64,000 nt of DNA, taken from assembly GCA_019009955.1 (NCBI GenBank), contig CM032229.1, positions 150,025,501 to 150,089,500 on the forward strand. The letters are read 5' to 3'. Each line of letters begins with the position of its first letter. Position 1 is the stretch's first letter. The translations under genes were made by a program, and so were the position numbers. Positions 45,879 to 58,559 of the stretch are shown one piece after another. This DNA is from Riptortus pedestris. Lineage: Eukaryota > Arthropoda > Insecta > Hemiptera > Alydidae. The notes below the pieces were generated by a model, which worked only from the letters and a program-made list of their open reading frames with translations, was not told where the DNA came from and made no database searches.

Positions 45879-46228
45879 ATATATATCTATATATATATAT
45901 TCGTCTGTTAACACTCTAGCAGTCGTAATTTTTACTTAATCGTTACCAAACCCGATATTTATACGTTTTATGTAAAAATAAAGGTCAAGCATAAAATCAG
46001 TCTTATTGCATATTACATTTACTATAAATATTGTTAAATACTTCAATTCTCTATCTCAGATATTTCCATTTTATTGATGAGATGGGCTAACTTCGGTTGC
46101 AGTCGTGAGTTTCCGGCTAGCTAGTTCGGCCGTTTCAAGAACTGTTCCGTTCACGTGAAATTTCTCTATTGTAAAACTTCATGTTGGAAATCTGCTGAAT
46201 TTACGCAGCCCCTGCGTGACGGACTTTT
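45721..46228 (+). mobile_element. HINE-A copy A21, S-type with internal deletion
   Basis: The 5' end is perfect: TTTTAGCAGATTTCCCTTAA-GGGAAATCAGCTATTGAGG. The hairpin end GCAGCCCCTGCGTGACGGAC is also perfect. About 120 bp including the G-rich tract are deleted between AATAAAGGTCAAGC and ATAAAATCAGTCTTATTGCA. (TA)n lies at 45848-45900 with TTTA and TCTA interruptions. Confidence 0.92.
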
Positions 46229-47066
46229 TGTTCACTGTACCCTTGGTGTATCATTTTATGTTTAAGGCTTACAAATGATATTGACTACCTTCATCTTGAG
46301 GCTAACTTCATCTTGGATGATGAAGTTTACTCATCCCACAACTGGACGATTTTTTCCCGGGTTCACATTAACGACTCATGAACTTAATGAATCTGCTTTC
46401 AGATTCACGAACGAGTTACACTTTTACGAATTGCTTTGCGGGTATAATTCGCAGTTTGATGGCGGAAGTTAGGAACTGCATAGCGGGAAAGAAGGAGGCC
46501 AATGCGACCAGCTGTTCAACACCTGCTGTTGCCAAAACTCCATCCTCCTGGCAGCTTTGTCCGTCACGCGAATTTTTCGCATTAATATATTTTTCAATTT
46601 AGTTGTCAATCATAGGAAGGCCGCAAAGCAGTCGAAACTAATATTGCGCTTGGAAGAAAACTCTTAACCAACTTCCTGATGGATGTAAATTGGATTTTAG
46701 TCCATGATAGTTAAAGTGCAACTGGAAAAAAAAAGTTCAACCGATTGACTGCATGCGCTCTTATCTAGTAAAAAAATCACTGGTGGTTTATTTAATGAAT
46801 CCTAAAGTCAATTATTTAGCGACATACTCGTATAGCCACTTCAAAGCTGATGTTTGTTTTTTCACATCACTTTCCATAAGTTTCTAAGTTCACAAAAATC
46901 TCCCAGAGTATATATACTAGGCCACTGACCGTGACGGTAACCTTTGAAAAGGATAATACCATTATTATTTATTTTCAATGCAGTTTACATATGTACTTAT
47001 AGGTGTTTGTAATCATTAGACTTTACGATGAATACCACCCTTCATCTACAGCTTCAATATTGTACG
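46229..47066. other. Less A+T-rich segment with overlapping short frames
   Basis: 46275-46602 is of normal complexity and holds two overlapping plus frames of 65 and 74 codons and a partly open minus frame. None carries a motif I recognise. A diverged coding remnant is possible. The remainder is A+T-rich. Confidence 0.3.
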
Positions 47067-47688
47067 TTTCAGCTATTGAGGTCGTACTCATGACGCGATT
47101 TTCGAAAAATGTTTTCAAATGTCCATCGATCCTACCAAGGAGATGACGAAAATGAGGTCCGTTCAAAACTATATATATATTTGTCGGTTACCACTCTAGC
47201 GATCGCAATTTTTGTTTAATCGTTACCAAACTGGGTATTTAATCGTTTTATGTAAACAGAATGATCAATTACGTTAATGGCTGAAATCGGAACAATGGGA
47301 GGGGGGGGTTAGAGGGGGCATTTCGTAAATTCGAAATATCTCCGTTACTATACGTCGGATCGAAAACTTTTGTAGAGCCAATCTTATTGCAAATTAAATT
47401 TACTATAAATATTGTTAAGTACATTTATTCTCTATCTTGAATATTAACCGAGATATTTGCATTTTTATTAAGTGTGTGAGGATAACGGACGAGATGAGAT
47501 CGGCTTATGTCAGGTCTATTCGTGACTCCACCAAAAGCTAGTTTGGCCGTTTCCGTAACTGTTCGGCTCTTGTGAAATTGGTTTAGAGACTCGGTGCTAC
47601 TACTGTTACTAGTAAGCAGATTACTCTATTGTTAAAATTCACGTGGGAAATCTTCTTAGTTTACGCAGCCCCTGCGTGATAGACTTTC
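47067..47688 (+). mobile_element. HINE-A copy A22, S-type, 5' terminal stem missing
   Basis: It starts inside the family at TTTCAGCTATTGAGGTCGTA, so the terminal AGCAGATTTCCC is missing. The end is GCAGCCCCTGCGTGATAGAC. The G-rich tract is at 47297-47318. The microsatellite is only TATATATATAT. An extra segment (47580-47625, AGACTCGGTGCTACTACTGT) resembles the insert in A9. Confidence 0.88.
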
Positions 47689-50600
47689 TTTATTTTATGG
47701 ACGAATCCTGTTTCAGTGTATTCATATAGTACGTACACTATACGTTGGAGTTTCAAGCATAAATGAGATTTAAATTGACATTACTCTCCTCATTTCACAC
47801 GAGTCTTATTTCGAAAATATGATTTGGACAAAAGGAGTTCTGTTAGTCACCACTAATGGCTGTGGCATTGTTGGTAGAAAAATAGACTTGGTATCCAGAA
47901 AACACGAGAGTCCTGCACAAAGGGATGAAGGTTTTGTTTTTGTATTGTCATACAGTTCATGGGACTAAACTCAAACAATTTTTATTAAAGTCAATTTTAA
48001 TGACCTTCGCTCATATGTCATTAGAACATATTTGTAAAGGCATTTAATTTTATGAAGAATATTCTGTTTTCACAGAAATCAAACATCATTGATTTAATGT
48101 ATGTCGAGAGATGATTTCAATAATAGATGAATTCCCGAGATGAGTTCTGAAGAGGAGGGTAAAAAGATGACCCATGTCACGATGATGGTTTGTGGTCTTG
48201 TTCAAACCATTTTCAAGGACCTCAATAACTCTAAGCAAATGTTTTCCTGCGGTAGGCCCAAATTAAATCGGGGCTTTGTCAACGTTTTTCGTCACGAATC
48301 CTTTCCTTTTAACAATGGTACTTTTTATTGGGGCAGAAGTGATAAAATGGTGCAATCTTTTTGGACAAAATCTTCGTCGAAAAAGTCACTTGAAAAGGTG
48401 TTCTGATATTTCGTTGCGTGTAATGGATCGGGTTCCATTCTCTTTTGGAGTGCTGATGAATCTCCAGACAAAATATTGAACTAAATTTGCTAAACTTTAT
48501 TTGCATTCCTCTTAATTTGTCCCCATGCCCTTTAAGTTTAATTGAAAGCAAACATTCCAATATTTGCAATATAACAACAAACCATACAGCGGTATACTCA
48601 ACAAACAGCGGCTGTTTGTTGATGGCTCTGATGATGTAGTCATACAAATATCCTGCCTCAATAAGTTCACAATTAACTTACTATATTTTTCGTGACTTTT
48701 GGCCAATTTTATGTGAAACATTCTTATATAAAAATTAAGAAGCAAAAATGTATTTTTTTTTTTGTAACACCCTGAATTGAAGTACTTAACTTAATAATTA
48801 TGATCGGCGCTGCGTTTCATTCCCTTATCATTCTCCCAGATATATTACGATAAAAAGGTACGAAGATTTTTAATTACTCTAGTAACAGATTAATTTAAAA
48901 CGATTGTTTGGAATATTTTATCGTGAGAATCCCTCCGATTTTATATAATTTACTAAAGACTTTTCCTGACTCCAGCCCATAAACTGCACACAAATGACTG
49001 CTTAAGTGATGCCTAGCAGTGCATACTGCATACTTTATATTATGGGTCTAAAATAATTATTAAATCAGCTGTTAACGCAGGAAACACTTAGGAACAGTTA
49101 CTCATAAACTACACAGCCCTTATGTGAGATGTAACATTGTATTATGCAACACTGAATATATAAGATTGGGTATACTTGAAGATTTTGATAACATATCCAA
49201 CATCGATTCAACTCCATTTGAGAATTCGTAGCTTTCATAATATACGAAAATCCACTATTTACCTCTGTTGTTGTTCTTATTTATTTATTAAATGCATGCA
49301 GAATTTATATCGGTTTTCTAAACGACTCTTCATTTCACCTTGTATAGTCCTAAAGTTGTAGGCGTTTGCCTACATCAATCAAACGTCATGTCCATCATTC
49401 CCAGATTCAAAATACATTCTACTATTATTCTAACATCAAAAGGGTCTCATTCGGATAACGATATTGCTTTAACTATAAAGGCTTTTAAGTACTTATTTTA
49501 CTTTAAGAAGTGTTAGAAATTTAAGTGGACTGCTTTAATTTTAGTTATTTATACAAAATTAAAAATGGAACTTCCAAGATATTAATGAGTTTTTTATTTA
49601 CTGGTAACAAAATTACTACTTACTTCCGACTTGTGGCAAGACTTCGTACATTCTTTTTTCGTATTACGACGGACTATCTGGACAAAATTTGATCATATTT
49701 TCTCTCCGAATGCTAAGATGATGACTTGGTTTTGTTTTGCTAGGAAACCAGATTTATTTGATCCCAAGAAGGATAATAAATTCTCCAATATTCGTCCAAT
49801 AGACCAATATTCCCCGCTTCATGCTCAAAACTATAAATGTGACTAATTTGATGGCAATGCATGGATTATTTAATGTTTCCTATTATTCTTTATTTATATT
49901 TATACGGGAAGGAATACATTATTATATAAATTAGTTTTTGGGAAAGAGCAATTCTAATAATAAATTAGTCTAACTGTTTATATATCAGGGATGAAATGTT
50001 CATCTGTGCTATTGATGAAGTTGGTGGGATGATTTCGTATACCCAATTTTTATATTTCGTCAGGGGACCATTCCTATTTCGTTCCGTCAATGGTGGGTAA
50101 CACGTATAGTTCAATTTGTATTTATTTATTTATAATTTATTGATAAGGTAATAGAAGGCTCCCCCGTTTTGCCCAAGTTTATTTTTTTAGCTAGTACTTT
50201 TACAATTTTAATATTTTTAACATCATTAACAAATTTAATGATAGAGATTCTAGGGCATGGACCCAATTTCAAGACTGAAGACATCCCGAGCAGAGGTTTT
50301 TGAAAAGGAAGGAGTGAATGCTAATCAGAAGTATTTGTCTATGGATTTAAACGTTTTGAGCAAACAATCAGGAGTCTTTGTGCAAACTGAGCCCTGTTGT
50401 AATGAGATTTTAGCCCCCCGGGAATGGGGGGGGGGGGTAGCTGACAGCTGATTCAGGCTGGTGTCTTCCCTTCCATGTCCTACTTAGGCTTCGGTTCACT
50501 TGTTGGCCCGACGAAAATTTCTTATACTGAGACGAGCTATTCCATTGCGACAATAAAATCACTTAGAACAAGATGTAGTCTGTAAAATACGGAAGAGAAA

Positions 50601-50845
50601 ATCGTCAAATGTTAGGAGGTCGATTTGAATATAATGGGAAATGGAGGCTCCTCAATTATAATAAATTAACGGACATTAAGAGAAAAGATGATGACACTGG
50701 TCACAAAAATTAGAATAATTATAACTAACACTCAACAAATAGAAACTGGTTTACCCTTGACGTGCAATTGTACTCGTAAAAGTTTTAAGTATTATTTAAT
50801 CTATTTAATTATTGTACCAAATCCTCATAACATTAATCATTTGTT
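47689..50845. other. Long unique A+T-rich stretch without a supportable gene
   Basis: Overlapping frames at 48140-48406 (plus, 88 codons), 48309-48647 (minus, 112 codons) and others shadow each other with no motif. The inverted words TCAACAAACAG (48598-48608) and CTGTTTGTTGA (48612-48622) form an 11-bp stem with a 3-nt loop. A poly-G run lies at 50425-50436. Confidence 0.5.
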
Positions 50846-51072
50846 GGGGCTCAGGTTAGCCATGCGAGTTAAAGCGTTGACCTTTATCTCACATGGTAAA
50901 CCTAGAGTGGCGAGTTCGATTCTTGCCTGGGCAAAGGAAATTATTTAGTGACGAAATTCATTAAATAACGTCCTAAAATCCCACCCTGGCTAGAAAAGGA
51001 TGGTAACCTCTAGATAACCCGCCCCGATTAGCCTCAGTTGCAAAAAGTGGACGTTAATAAATAATAATATTA
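50846..51072 (+). mobile_element. tRNA-derived SINE, copy S4, complete
   Basis: The head GGGGCTCAGGTTAGCCATGC holds the A box (TAGCCATGCGAG). The B box is GAGTTCGATTC near 50912-50922. The body has TCCCACCCTGGCTAGAAAAG and GATTAGCCTCAGTTGCAAAA. The tail is (TAA)n-like, ATAAATAATAATATTAAT. A tRNA-like head with an unrelated tail is the classic SINE layout. This copy serves as the reference for the split copies. Confidence 0.88.
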
Positions 51073-51801
51073 ATCATGAGACTGTTTCATGCTGGGCAGT
51101 AAAAATAAAATAAAAATATATTTCACATTATCACCTGTCGGTTTAATTATTGTACTTTTAGTTTTGAAGCGTCAAGATCCCAAAAATAACTCCATATATA
51201 CATATGCATACACGCGTGTGAGTCTGTCGAGTTATTAGCTATTATGAAAGGAAACATTATTAAAATTGAATTTCAGAGTATAAGCTTTCCTTACAATTTG
51301 TATATGTAACTTCGTTAATAAGGAAAACTGCTAGAGTGGAGGAGGGGGCATAGGGAAGAAAACAAAATAATTACAAATTGTTCCGTAACTATTAGAGATT
51401 TTAGAAAATCTTACATTTTTTATCATAAAAGTATAGCTGACCATTTTGTTTACCATAAAAACCCTGTGACAAATTGTGTTCAATAACATTACCTGATTTC
51501 ATCCATAGAAACGGAGATATTCCAGATTCTTTTCTTTGACTTTGACAGCCTGCAATTAGGATCGGTTCATATGTTCAACAAACTAGTTGAATTATACTAT
51601 TCCTCTAAAAACTTATAATTGAATTAAAAATACGAAAAAAAAAATATTGTAGGAGTTATATTCTGCCAACTTTCCTTCGAAATATTGAAGTATTTAATGT
51701 GGTAAATTTGTAGATTAATTAGGATTGAAGTAGCTGGGGCATTTATATTAATGATTTTTGGTAATTCAAATTAAGTGTTAGAACCGCCAGTATACATGAT
51801 A
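51073..51801. other. A+T-rich unique DNA
   Basis: AACGGAGATATTCCAGATTC near 51510-51530 recalls the AACGGAGATATTTCGAAT block of HINE-A but stands almost alone. Confidence 0.45.
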
Positions 51802-52030
51802 CTGTTATCACACCTGTCGGTGGAGACCGTCGTCACTGGCTGATGGTCGAGTACAGTTGGCATTTTGCTTTGGATGCGATGGCACCATCTTAAAACCCGT
51901 CAAAAGTTGTACTGTTCAACAAAAACTTTCGACGGGCCTGAAGATGGTGCCATCCCATCGAAAGCACAATGCCAGCTGTACTCGACCATCAGCCAGTGAC
52001 GACGGTCTCCACCGAGAGGTATGACAACAG
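51802..52030. repeat. Large near-perfect palindrome 2 (about 107-bp arms)
   Basis: The left arm starts CTGTTATCACACCTGTCGGT and the right arm ends GAGAGGTATGACAACAG. The loop is about 10 nt near 51910-51921. Arm identity is about 88 percent. The right arm holds CCTGAAGATGGTGCCATCCC-ATCGAAAGCACAATGCC, comparable in layout to the ACTGAGGATGG...CCGAAAGTGCAC motif of palindrome 1. The G+C content is far above the surroundings. No coding is seen. Confidence 0.85.
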
Positions 52031-52289
52031 CTAATGATTTTTCTTGTTTTCCTAATTTTTAGAAACTATTTAATATCTATTTTATTGAGCTTATATTTTT
52101 CTTTTGCGTTAGTTTCCTTTGGAATTTCGAAATACAATTCAGTAGTGAAATGTTAGTAAAAATTTATACATTAGTCAGAAATAAATTAAAAAATACACTT
52201 CTACGTTAATTGTTTTATTCAAATCCTATTAAAAGAATTGCATTTGAAGGGTTCCTAAGCCTCGATAATAAGAAGTATTTTTAATTACC
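52031..52289. other. A+T-rich unique DNA
   Basis: Nothing is recognised. Confidence 0.6.
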
Positions 52290-52640
52290 AAAAGGCTTGC
52301 AGAGACCCAATCCAGCCCTATTTATCGGCGACAAAGGCTTCAAGAAGAGTCAGCAGAAATTAAATTTTTAATGAAATGAAAAAGAAGAGTTCTAATTCAA
52401 TCAATCCTAGTTGATTGTTAATCAAGTTCCAATTTGAAGCGGAATCGCTCATAAAGCATGATAGTGACTGCAATATATCCCCGGCCGACTCGTCCATTGG
52501 GCTAGGCTTTACTGCAGTAATTCAACTCTAAAAAGGTCCGTTTTCATTTGAAATGGGCCAATAGTAGGCGGGACCTTTAGGAGAACTTGAATTAGATTCG
52601 GTGTCACGTTACATTTGCCCGTGTTAAGGTCAAGTGTTAT
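52290..52640. promoter_or_regulatory. Candidate conserved non-coding block 4
   Basis: A unique, higher-complexity island. It contains clustered AATCAATC, TTGATTGTTAATCAAG words (52398-52430; homeodomain or PBC-type cores), TGCAGTAATTCAA, a GGGCCAATAGTAGGCGGGAC segment and a nuclear-receptor type TTAAGGTCA at 52624-52632. No frame of length and no repeat homology. An enhancer role is inferred from motif clustering. Confidence 0.33.
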
Positions 52641-52908
52641 TTTACTATGGCTATATTAGTCAATTTTGAACTAAAAAAAACACATAAGATGGAATTACAA
52701 CTATTCTTGTATTAAAGTGTCAATACTGGAATGTGTAAGCGATTGTGTCAATCATTTTGAATGGAAAAACATAATATAATTTGTAGCATACTACAAGTTA
52801 TATTACATTTTTCCGCCAGACCGTAGCCTGGCATTGGTAGGTGTGTGGACTACATAGAATATTGAAGGTAAAGGTTAAACAATAATATTCCATATCCATA
52901 TAACAAAA
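52641..52908. other. A+T-rich DNA with left copy of a short flank duplication
   Basis: 52833-52893 (GCATTGGTAGGTGTGTGGAC ... AACAATAATATT) recurs at 53571-53625 immediately after HINE-A A23. Confidence 0.6.
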
Positions 52909-53568
52909 TTCGTCACGCAGGTGCTGCGTAAACTAAGCTGATTTCCCTAGTGATGTTTAACTACAGATAAATCTACACACCGGTAACACAACACCACCGT
53001 GAATATTAAGTGAAAAAATACAAACGATAATAAGAAACCTCCCGACGGAAAGCATCTGAAACGTAAACAGTTCTGCCAACTTTTTTACCAGAAAAATAAA
53101 CAATTTATGTAATATATCTGAATATAACGTATTAATTTGATTGAAAACTGTTTACTACATCTAGTACTGTAATTTATAATGAATCAGAATAATTTTTATC
53201 TCAATCAATCAAATTTAAGTAGTCCAAAGACTTAAGACCAAATCATATTTGCGTATATGTCGTATAATAAAGGTCTCTTGAAAACAATATTTGGTATTTA
53301 AGTTCCGAATAATGTAGTTTATTACGTAACCGAGTATTGTTAGTATAACATAAGTAGAAGTGGGGGTTTGCTCAAGGCTGAAAACTATAATATCCAAATA
53401 TCTCGATTAATATTCAAGATACAGAAAATACTTATTGAACAATGTTTATAGATCATTCAATTTGCTACAAGATTGGTCCTATATAAGTTTTCGACCCGAC
53501 TCATAGTAACGGAGATATTTCGAAATTTCACAACTCCCCCCTCTAACCCCCCCCTTTCCGATTTCAGC
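52909..53568 (-). mobile_element. HINE-A copy A23, L-type, 5' half missing
   Basis: It starts TTCGTCACGCAGGTGCTGCG. The full L-type block follows (CGGTAACACAACACCACCGT, AAACCTCCCGACGGAAAGCA, AGTGGGGGTTTGCTCAAGGC). It stops within CCGATTTCAGC, before (TA)n, and is joined to a second copy of its own left flank. A duplication with a breakpoint inside the element explains this better than simple truncation. Confidence 0.88.
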
Positions 53569-56500
53569 ACTGGTATTTATGTGGGCTACATCGAATGTTG
53601 AAGGTAAATGTTTGACAATAATATTGGCCGTTCAATACGTCTTTATATGCCCCTTGCATCTTAGTCCTCCCTAGGACTAAGAGAAATAGTAAAAAAGCTA
53701 GTAGAATTCCTAAAACAGTTACTAAATTCTATTATTCTTCAGTTTCATAGAATACAAATAAACAGGGCAAAATGATAAAACGTTAGCAAATGCCACCTAA
53801 AGATATCATCCCTGAATAGAAGAACCATCATGCATTTAAACCATTGGACTATTAAATCGTTATCTTTGATATTTCCGTTAAGGGCTTTGGTTATTAATTA
53901 TGTCAGGATTTTTAAAACCTTCGTCGAAAATCCAACCTAGTTGATGACTGGAATGAAATTCACTTCAATATGTATACTAATTGTTTTTACTTTTGCCAAA
54001 TTTGATATTTCTTCATCATTAAAATTAGTCTTTAATTTTGCTAATAACAAAAACGAGAACAGTAATATTCTTTGACATCTAGTGAATGAATAAAAGAAGA
54101 GAAATCAAAATACTGAAAAAATACAGCAGGTATATTTCTGGCATCATTCCAGAGTTCATCAGAAATTAATCTAACTGTAGAAAGATTTGCAACACTAATA
54201 ATGTTCTATAGAATATGATCTTATTCTCAAGAAGCCGTAGTATTTTGGTAAATGTAAGTAAAGGGAATCCAGTAATCGTAACACGCTTTTGGGTTAGCCA
54301 AATCTGACTGATCTGTAATCATTATATTCTCGAATTTAAGTCATATCTACTAATATCTTTACGTCTTATTCGGTCACCTCGTTGTAGAAGAGCGACCTAA
54401 ATTTAACTTAAAGTCCACGTAGTCCATATTATGTGGTTCATTTTTTAAATGCTTGCCGATTTTTAAAATAAACATAGGTATTAACGGAAGAAACAATTTG
54501 GTATGTTATTGCAATGTGTTCAGTAAACGTTCTTTAAGAATTACATTCGATTGGGTTAGATATAATATTATTAGAATTGCAAGGGACAGCATGTATACTT
54601 TATGATATGATAACGTTATCAGACCTTATCTATTGTACACAGCCCACTCGGTTATAAAGGAAACATTAAGCCTTGAAAACCTGTAATAGTTTATTTTTAT
54701 TGAAAAATATATATTGAACTATAATGACAGAGTTACTCATATAATTTTGATTTGGAAAAAAAAATTGGATAATTTGTACTTCAGAATTGAGAAATATTCT
54801 GTGAACACGTAAGTCTCAACGGAACAAAATTTTTAAATTTTTCTGACTCCATGGAGCATACAGAACATTATATATGAGATCTGTTTTATATTAAAATGCC
54901 TAAAACTCCCGTTAACACTCTGCTCCGTATATTAGAAATGGGAAATTTACAGTTGTTGTTCTCCCTTGCAACTCCCACTTTGTACGACAGATTTGGTCGG
55001 CAATCATCATCATATTCTATACTAATTAATCTAAAAGTTTATAGACTGAATTTTATTCACGTAAGTTTACTTCTGCTAAAATACGGAAACTCACTCAGGT
55101 TTGCTGCGATGTGGGAATTTATTTTAGGTTATCAATTTAATTTGTAATATAATAAACTCAAAATGAAATAAAAGATCTCGGGAGTAGAATGACAATTAAA
55201 GAGATAATATTGTGGACGAAAGATACAATTTCACGTTACATAAAATCTTTGAAGTTATGATGGGTGAGACATTTTGGATAAATTGCCGAAACCTATTCCG
55301 TGTATGTTGATAGCTACGAAGAAGACCTGATATGAGACGGATAAAAGAAATACTTGGCGGACCATAAAGCCATTGCAAAGAAAGACTGTAATTTTGGACA
55401 AGGTTTTGTAAAACCAGCTCAAAAATAAAGAGTCAAATCTCATTTCTTTTTGTAATAAATTTAGATAATTCATCAAAGGTTTTGTTTCACTGTTTTCAGT
55501 GATAAATGCACATTATAACTAAACAAATATTTATTAAGTGACTATTTGTTTACGCCTTTGGAAATGTGAGACTCCAAAGAGATAGTTAAATGGTGCGTCA
55601 GCGTTCCTGAATGGTAGTTACTATGCACCCCCATAACTTCCTCACGCCATTTGTGGCCCCAGCTGGGATGTCTTCATTGAAAGTTAATGAATTTTATTCC
55701 ATCACGTTTTCCCAAGTCCGCTATATGTCTTTCCGGGACAGCCGACAGTCAGTACCAAATTGAAGTAATTCTATCAGATGCCCTTTTTTGTTGACTCGCG
55801 CGGTTCCTGTTTGCTGAAATATAACTTAGCAATAGTAGCTCACATTTTTTTAGTAAGCATACAATATAAAGGCTGACTGAATATATGTACACACTCCACT
55901 TTAAAGTATTTGGAATATCGATATGACTTTTCGTTGTGCACTTTTGAAGAAAGTGTCGATTTTCACCTTCTCCAGTGATTTTCAATAGAAAGTGGTATTT
56001 TGTATAGCAGATTCTTGTAGAAAATCAATTTTTAAAACAATTTTATATCGGAGTTTTTTTTTCTTCTGCCGCAAATCGCAAAACAGCAAAAATCACGTTA
56101 TTCCAAATAAATCTTTAACGAACATATTTGACAAGCCAGCAGCATGAAGAGCTATGTACAGGTTGAAGGCCCTCTTCTCATTTACATGTAACATGTCGGC
56201 TATCTCACCCTACTTGTATAAGTTCTTTCCGTATAAAGCACCTCCTCTTGAGTGAATGCCAAAAACTATAAATGTTAATGTCAAACTACTGAAACGCTGG
56301 CCAGTGGATACATAACACCTCTTGGTGTTAAAGTCTAAGTAGAAATGGGTGTGGAATACCAAAATCTCGCAGTGGGCCTTCTCAGCTGAGATGGATATAT
56401 GTTTACGAACTACGGACCAAGTGAAGAAATACCCACACATCTCAGACTATAAATATATGTAATATGACCAAAAGCTCCTGCAATTAAATTAAGTTCGAAA

Positions 56501-58559
56501 GAACTAAAAGACTAAATTTTTAAAAAAGAGATGTCAGTGGGATGTTGGAAATATATAAAATACCTCCTGTCGTGAATGGTGACGAGTAGAGTATTCTAGC
56601 GGATGGCTGGGGAACTATTATCTAGAAGGATTCTCAGAAGCCGATTGAGAGGTAGCAGCGAAGCCTAATTACTGGGAAGAGAGACTTCTGCTACAAAGTA
56701 AAGGGAAGAACACTTTTGATCTGCCAGAAGAGTCATTCAGTTACAGGCCACGAGGACAAACAGTAAATACTTTAAAAGGGCCATTCCACTCAGCAGTGCT
56801 CTTATTACAACAACAAAGGCTTTATTAAGGTCGAGAAAACAAAAAAAAAAAAACATTGTAATCATATGAGAAGTGTCTTGCCGAACAGAGATTGTCACGT
56901 GGGTATCATGGACCACAGTCAGTTTCAAAGTAAACAATACGTGGTATTTGATCTTATCGCAGGACATTAATTCCTAGCAAAAGCTCATGAGAGAGGTGGT
57001 GTTTTGCTGAAGGCTGGGAAAATGCCTTCCAGTTAAATTCGAGATAGAGGGCAAACTATAAAAATAAATTGATTAACGAGGTACGTTAAAGCAAAATATG
57101 ACCGACCCAGACTTATCCCCAGAGCTTCTACGTATTTATAATATGAATGTCTTATGAAATGAGTTATTTATTATGAACGCTATTCTCTAAATCTTCTACT
57201 AACTAAACATATTGATCACTATTATACATTCCTTAGCCATGAAAGTCATCTAGTCCCATATATACTGCTTTAAAGACGGACGTAAAGGCGTCATTGAAAT
57301 GTAAATACCAATTCAGAATATAACATCAGAAGATTAAAAGCGTACATCAAGCTCGGTCTGTGCTAAATAAAAATATTTCCCCTGTAACGTCACAAATATG
57401 ATCTCATATTCCATTCTCTATTGGCCCATAAGTGATTGCTCTGTATAACGACTTATGAAATATGAGCTAAACACAAGATATATACAACAGTGCTGTGTGA
57501 AAATTGCATTTTCTGATTGGAATTTTACTGAAGGCTGATAACGTAAGTATAATCCATTATTTCTACACCTTCTGTTATAGAAAATAAGTATATCAACCAG
57601 ATAAGTTAAGTTATTTTATATGTTTTGGCGCGGCTCACAATAACAAAGTTATTTAAAATTTTTCTTTTCGTTCTTAATTTACTTGGCGTTGCTTAAATTT
57701 CAAGTGTTTTTTTTTTACAAATCAAATAATTATAGAGGGCAATATTGCGTTATCGCAAAAATATGTATTTATACATACATATACATATATAAACTAAATT
57801 TTTACCAACCACATTATTATTGTAGAATAGGTAAGATTATTATATAGGATTATTATTAGGATTATTATTATAGGATATGGAAAATTTTGAGTGATCTACT
57901 TCAGATTTGATTTATCATAAAAATTATTGCTCAATGAATCATTTTTTTTTCAAATCTCAGCTAAGAAGAGATAATAATCTTCTCGTAAATGATCTCCAAT
58001 GAAGTGTATTTAAGTGATCTATGAATGTGCATTTCTTAACTCCACTCCATCACCCCTATAAGCTCAAAAAATTAAAAGTTTTTAGAAACGTATTTCGATT
58101 GGAGAATCAATTTTATCTGGAATAATGAGTCTCGTACAGATCACCTTGAGTACCGAAAATACTCTTGACAGACATATCAAATATTATTTAGAAGACTATG
58201 TTGGATATTTTAGCAGGAATATCAGAGGAATATTAAAACAGGAGTTTTAGCAATATATTTCAGAGACTATTTTTACAGGTATCTATCTGTCTTTATGATA
58301 GTCAGTGGGCAATGTCCCATCCTTTGACATTGCACTGAGCATAATACTGAAAATGGGACAGGTTGCTCCGAAAGTAGACTGCATGTAATAAAGGACATTT
58401 TAGAGTGCAGGAGTTTGATGTTTTCAAATCCTTACCTTTACTAATGAAGCTTCACAAGCCAGGCTATGTGCCTAGACATTTAGTAATTTTTAATATTACA
58501 AAATTAATTTTTTTTTCTCATAAAACGTAATACTTTAAATATAAACCTTAATTTTCGAC
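53569..58559. other. Long unique A+T-rich stretch with faint HINE-A traces
   Basis: The perfect inverted words CTTAGTCCT (53660-53668) and AGGACTAAG (53673-53681) form a 9-bp stem. Near 56920-57080 and 57360-57670, words such as TTTTGCTGAAGGCTGGGAAA and TTTACTGAAGGCTGATAAC suggest very old HINE-A copies. 58300-58390 holds ACTGAAAATGGGACAGGTTG then CTCCGAAAGTAGACTGCATG, related to the motif of palindrome 1. Frames at 54896-55147, 55255-55476, 55749-55985, 56210-56440 and 56737-56967 are unassigned. Confidence 0.45.

Noticed and set aside
46275..46602. Two overlapping plus frames as a gene
   Set aside because: They are in different frames with no motif; the segment may be an old coding or repeat remnant but cannot be assigned.
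48140..48647. Overlapping plus and minus frames of 67-112 codons
   Set aside because: They lie antisense to each other, carry no motif, have no promoter or splice context, and their lengths are near chance expectation for 64 kb.
50846..50940. tRNA gene suggested by A and B boxes
   Set aside because: The cloverleaf is not intact. The sequence is repeated with a constant unrelated tail and A+T-rich 3' end, so it is a SINE head.
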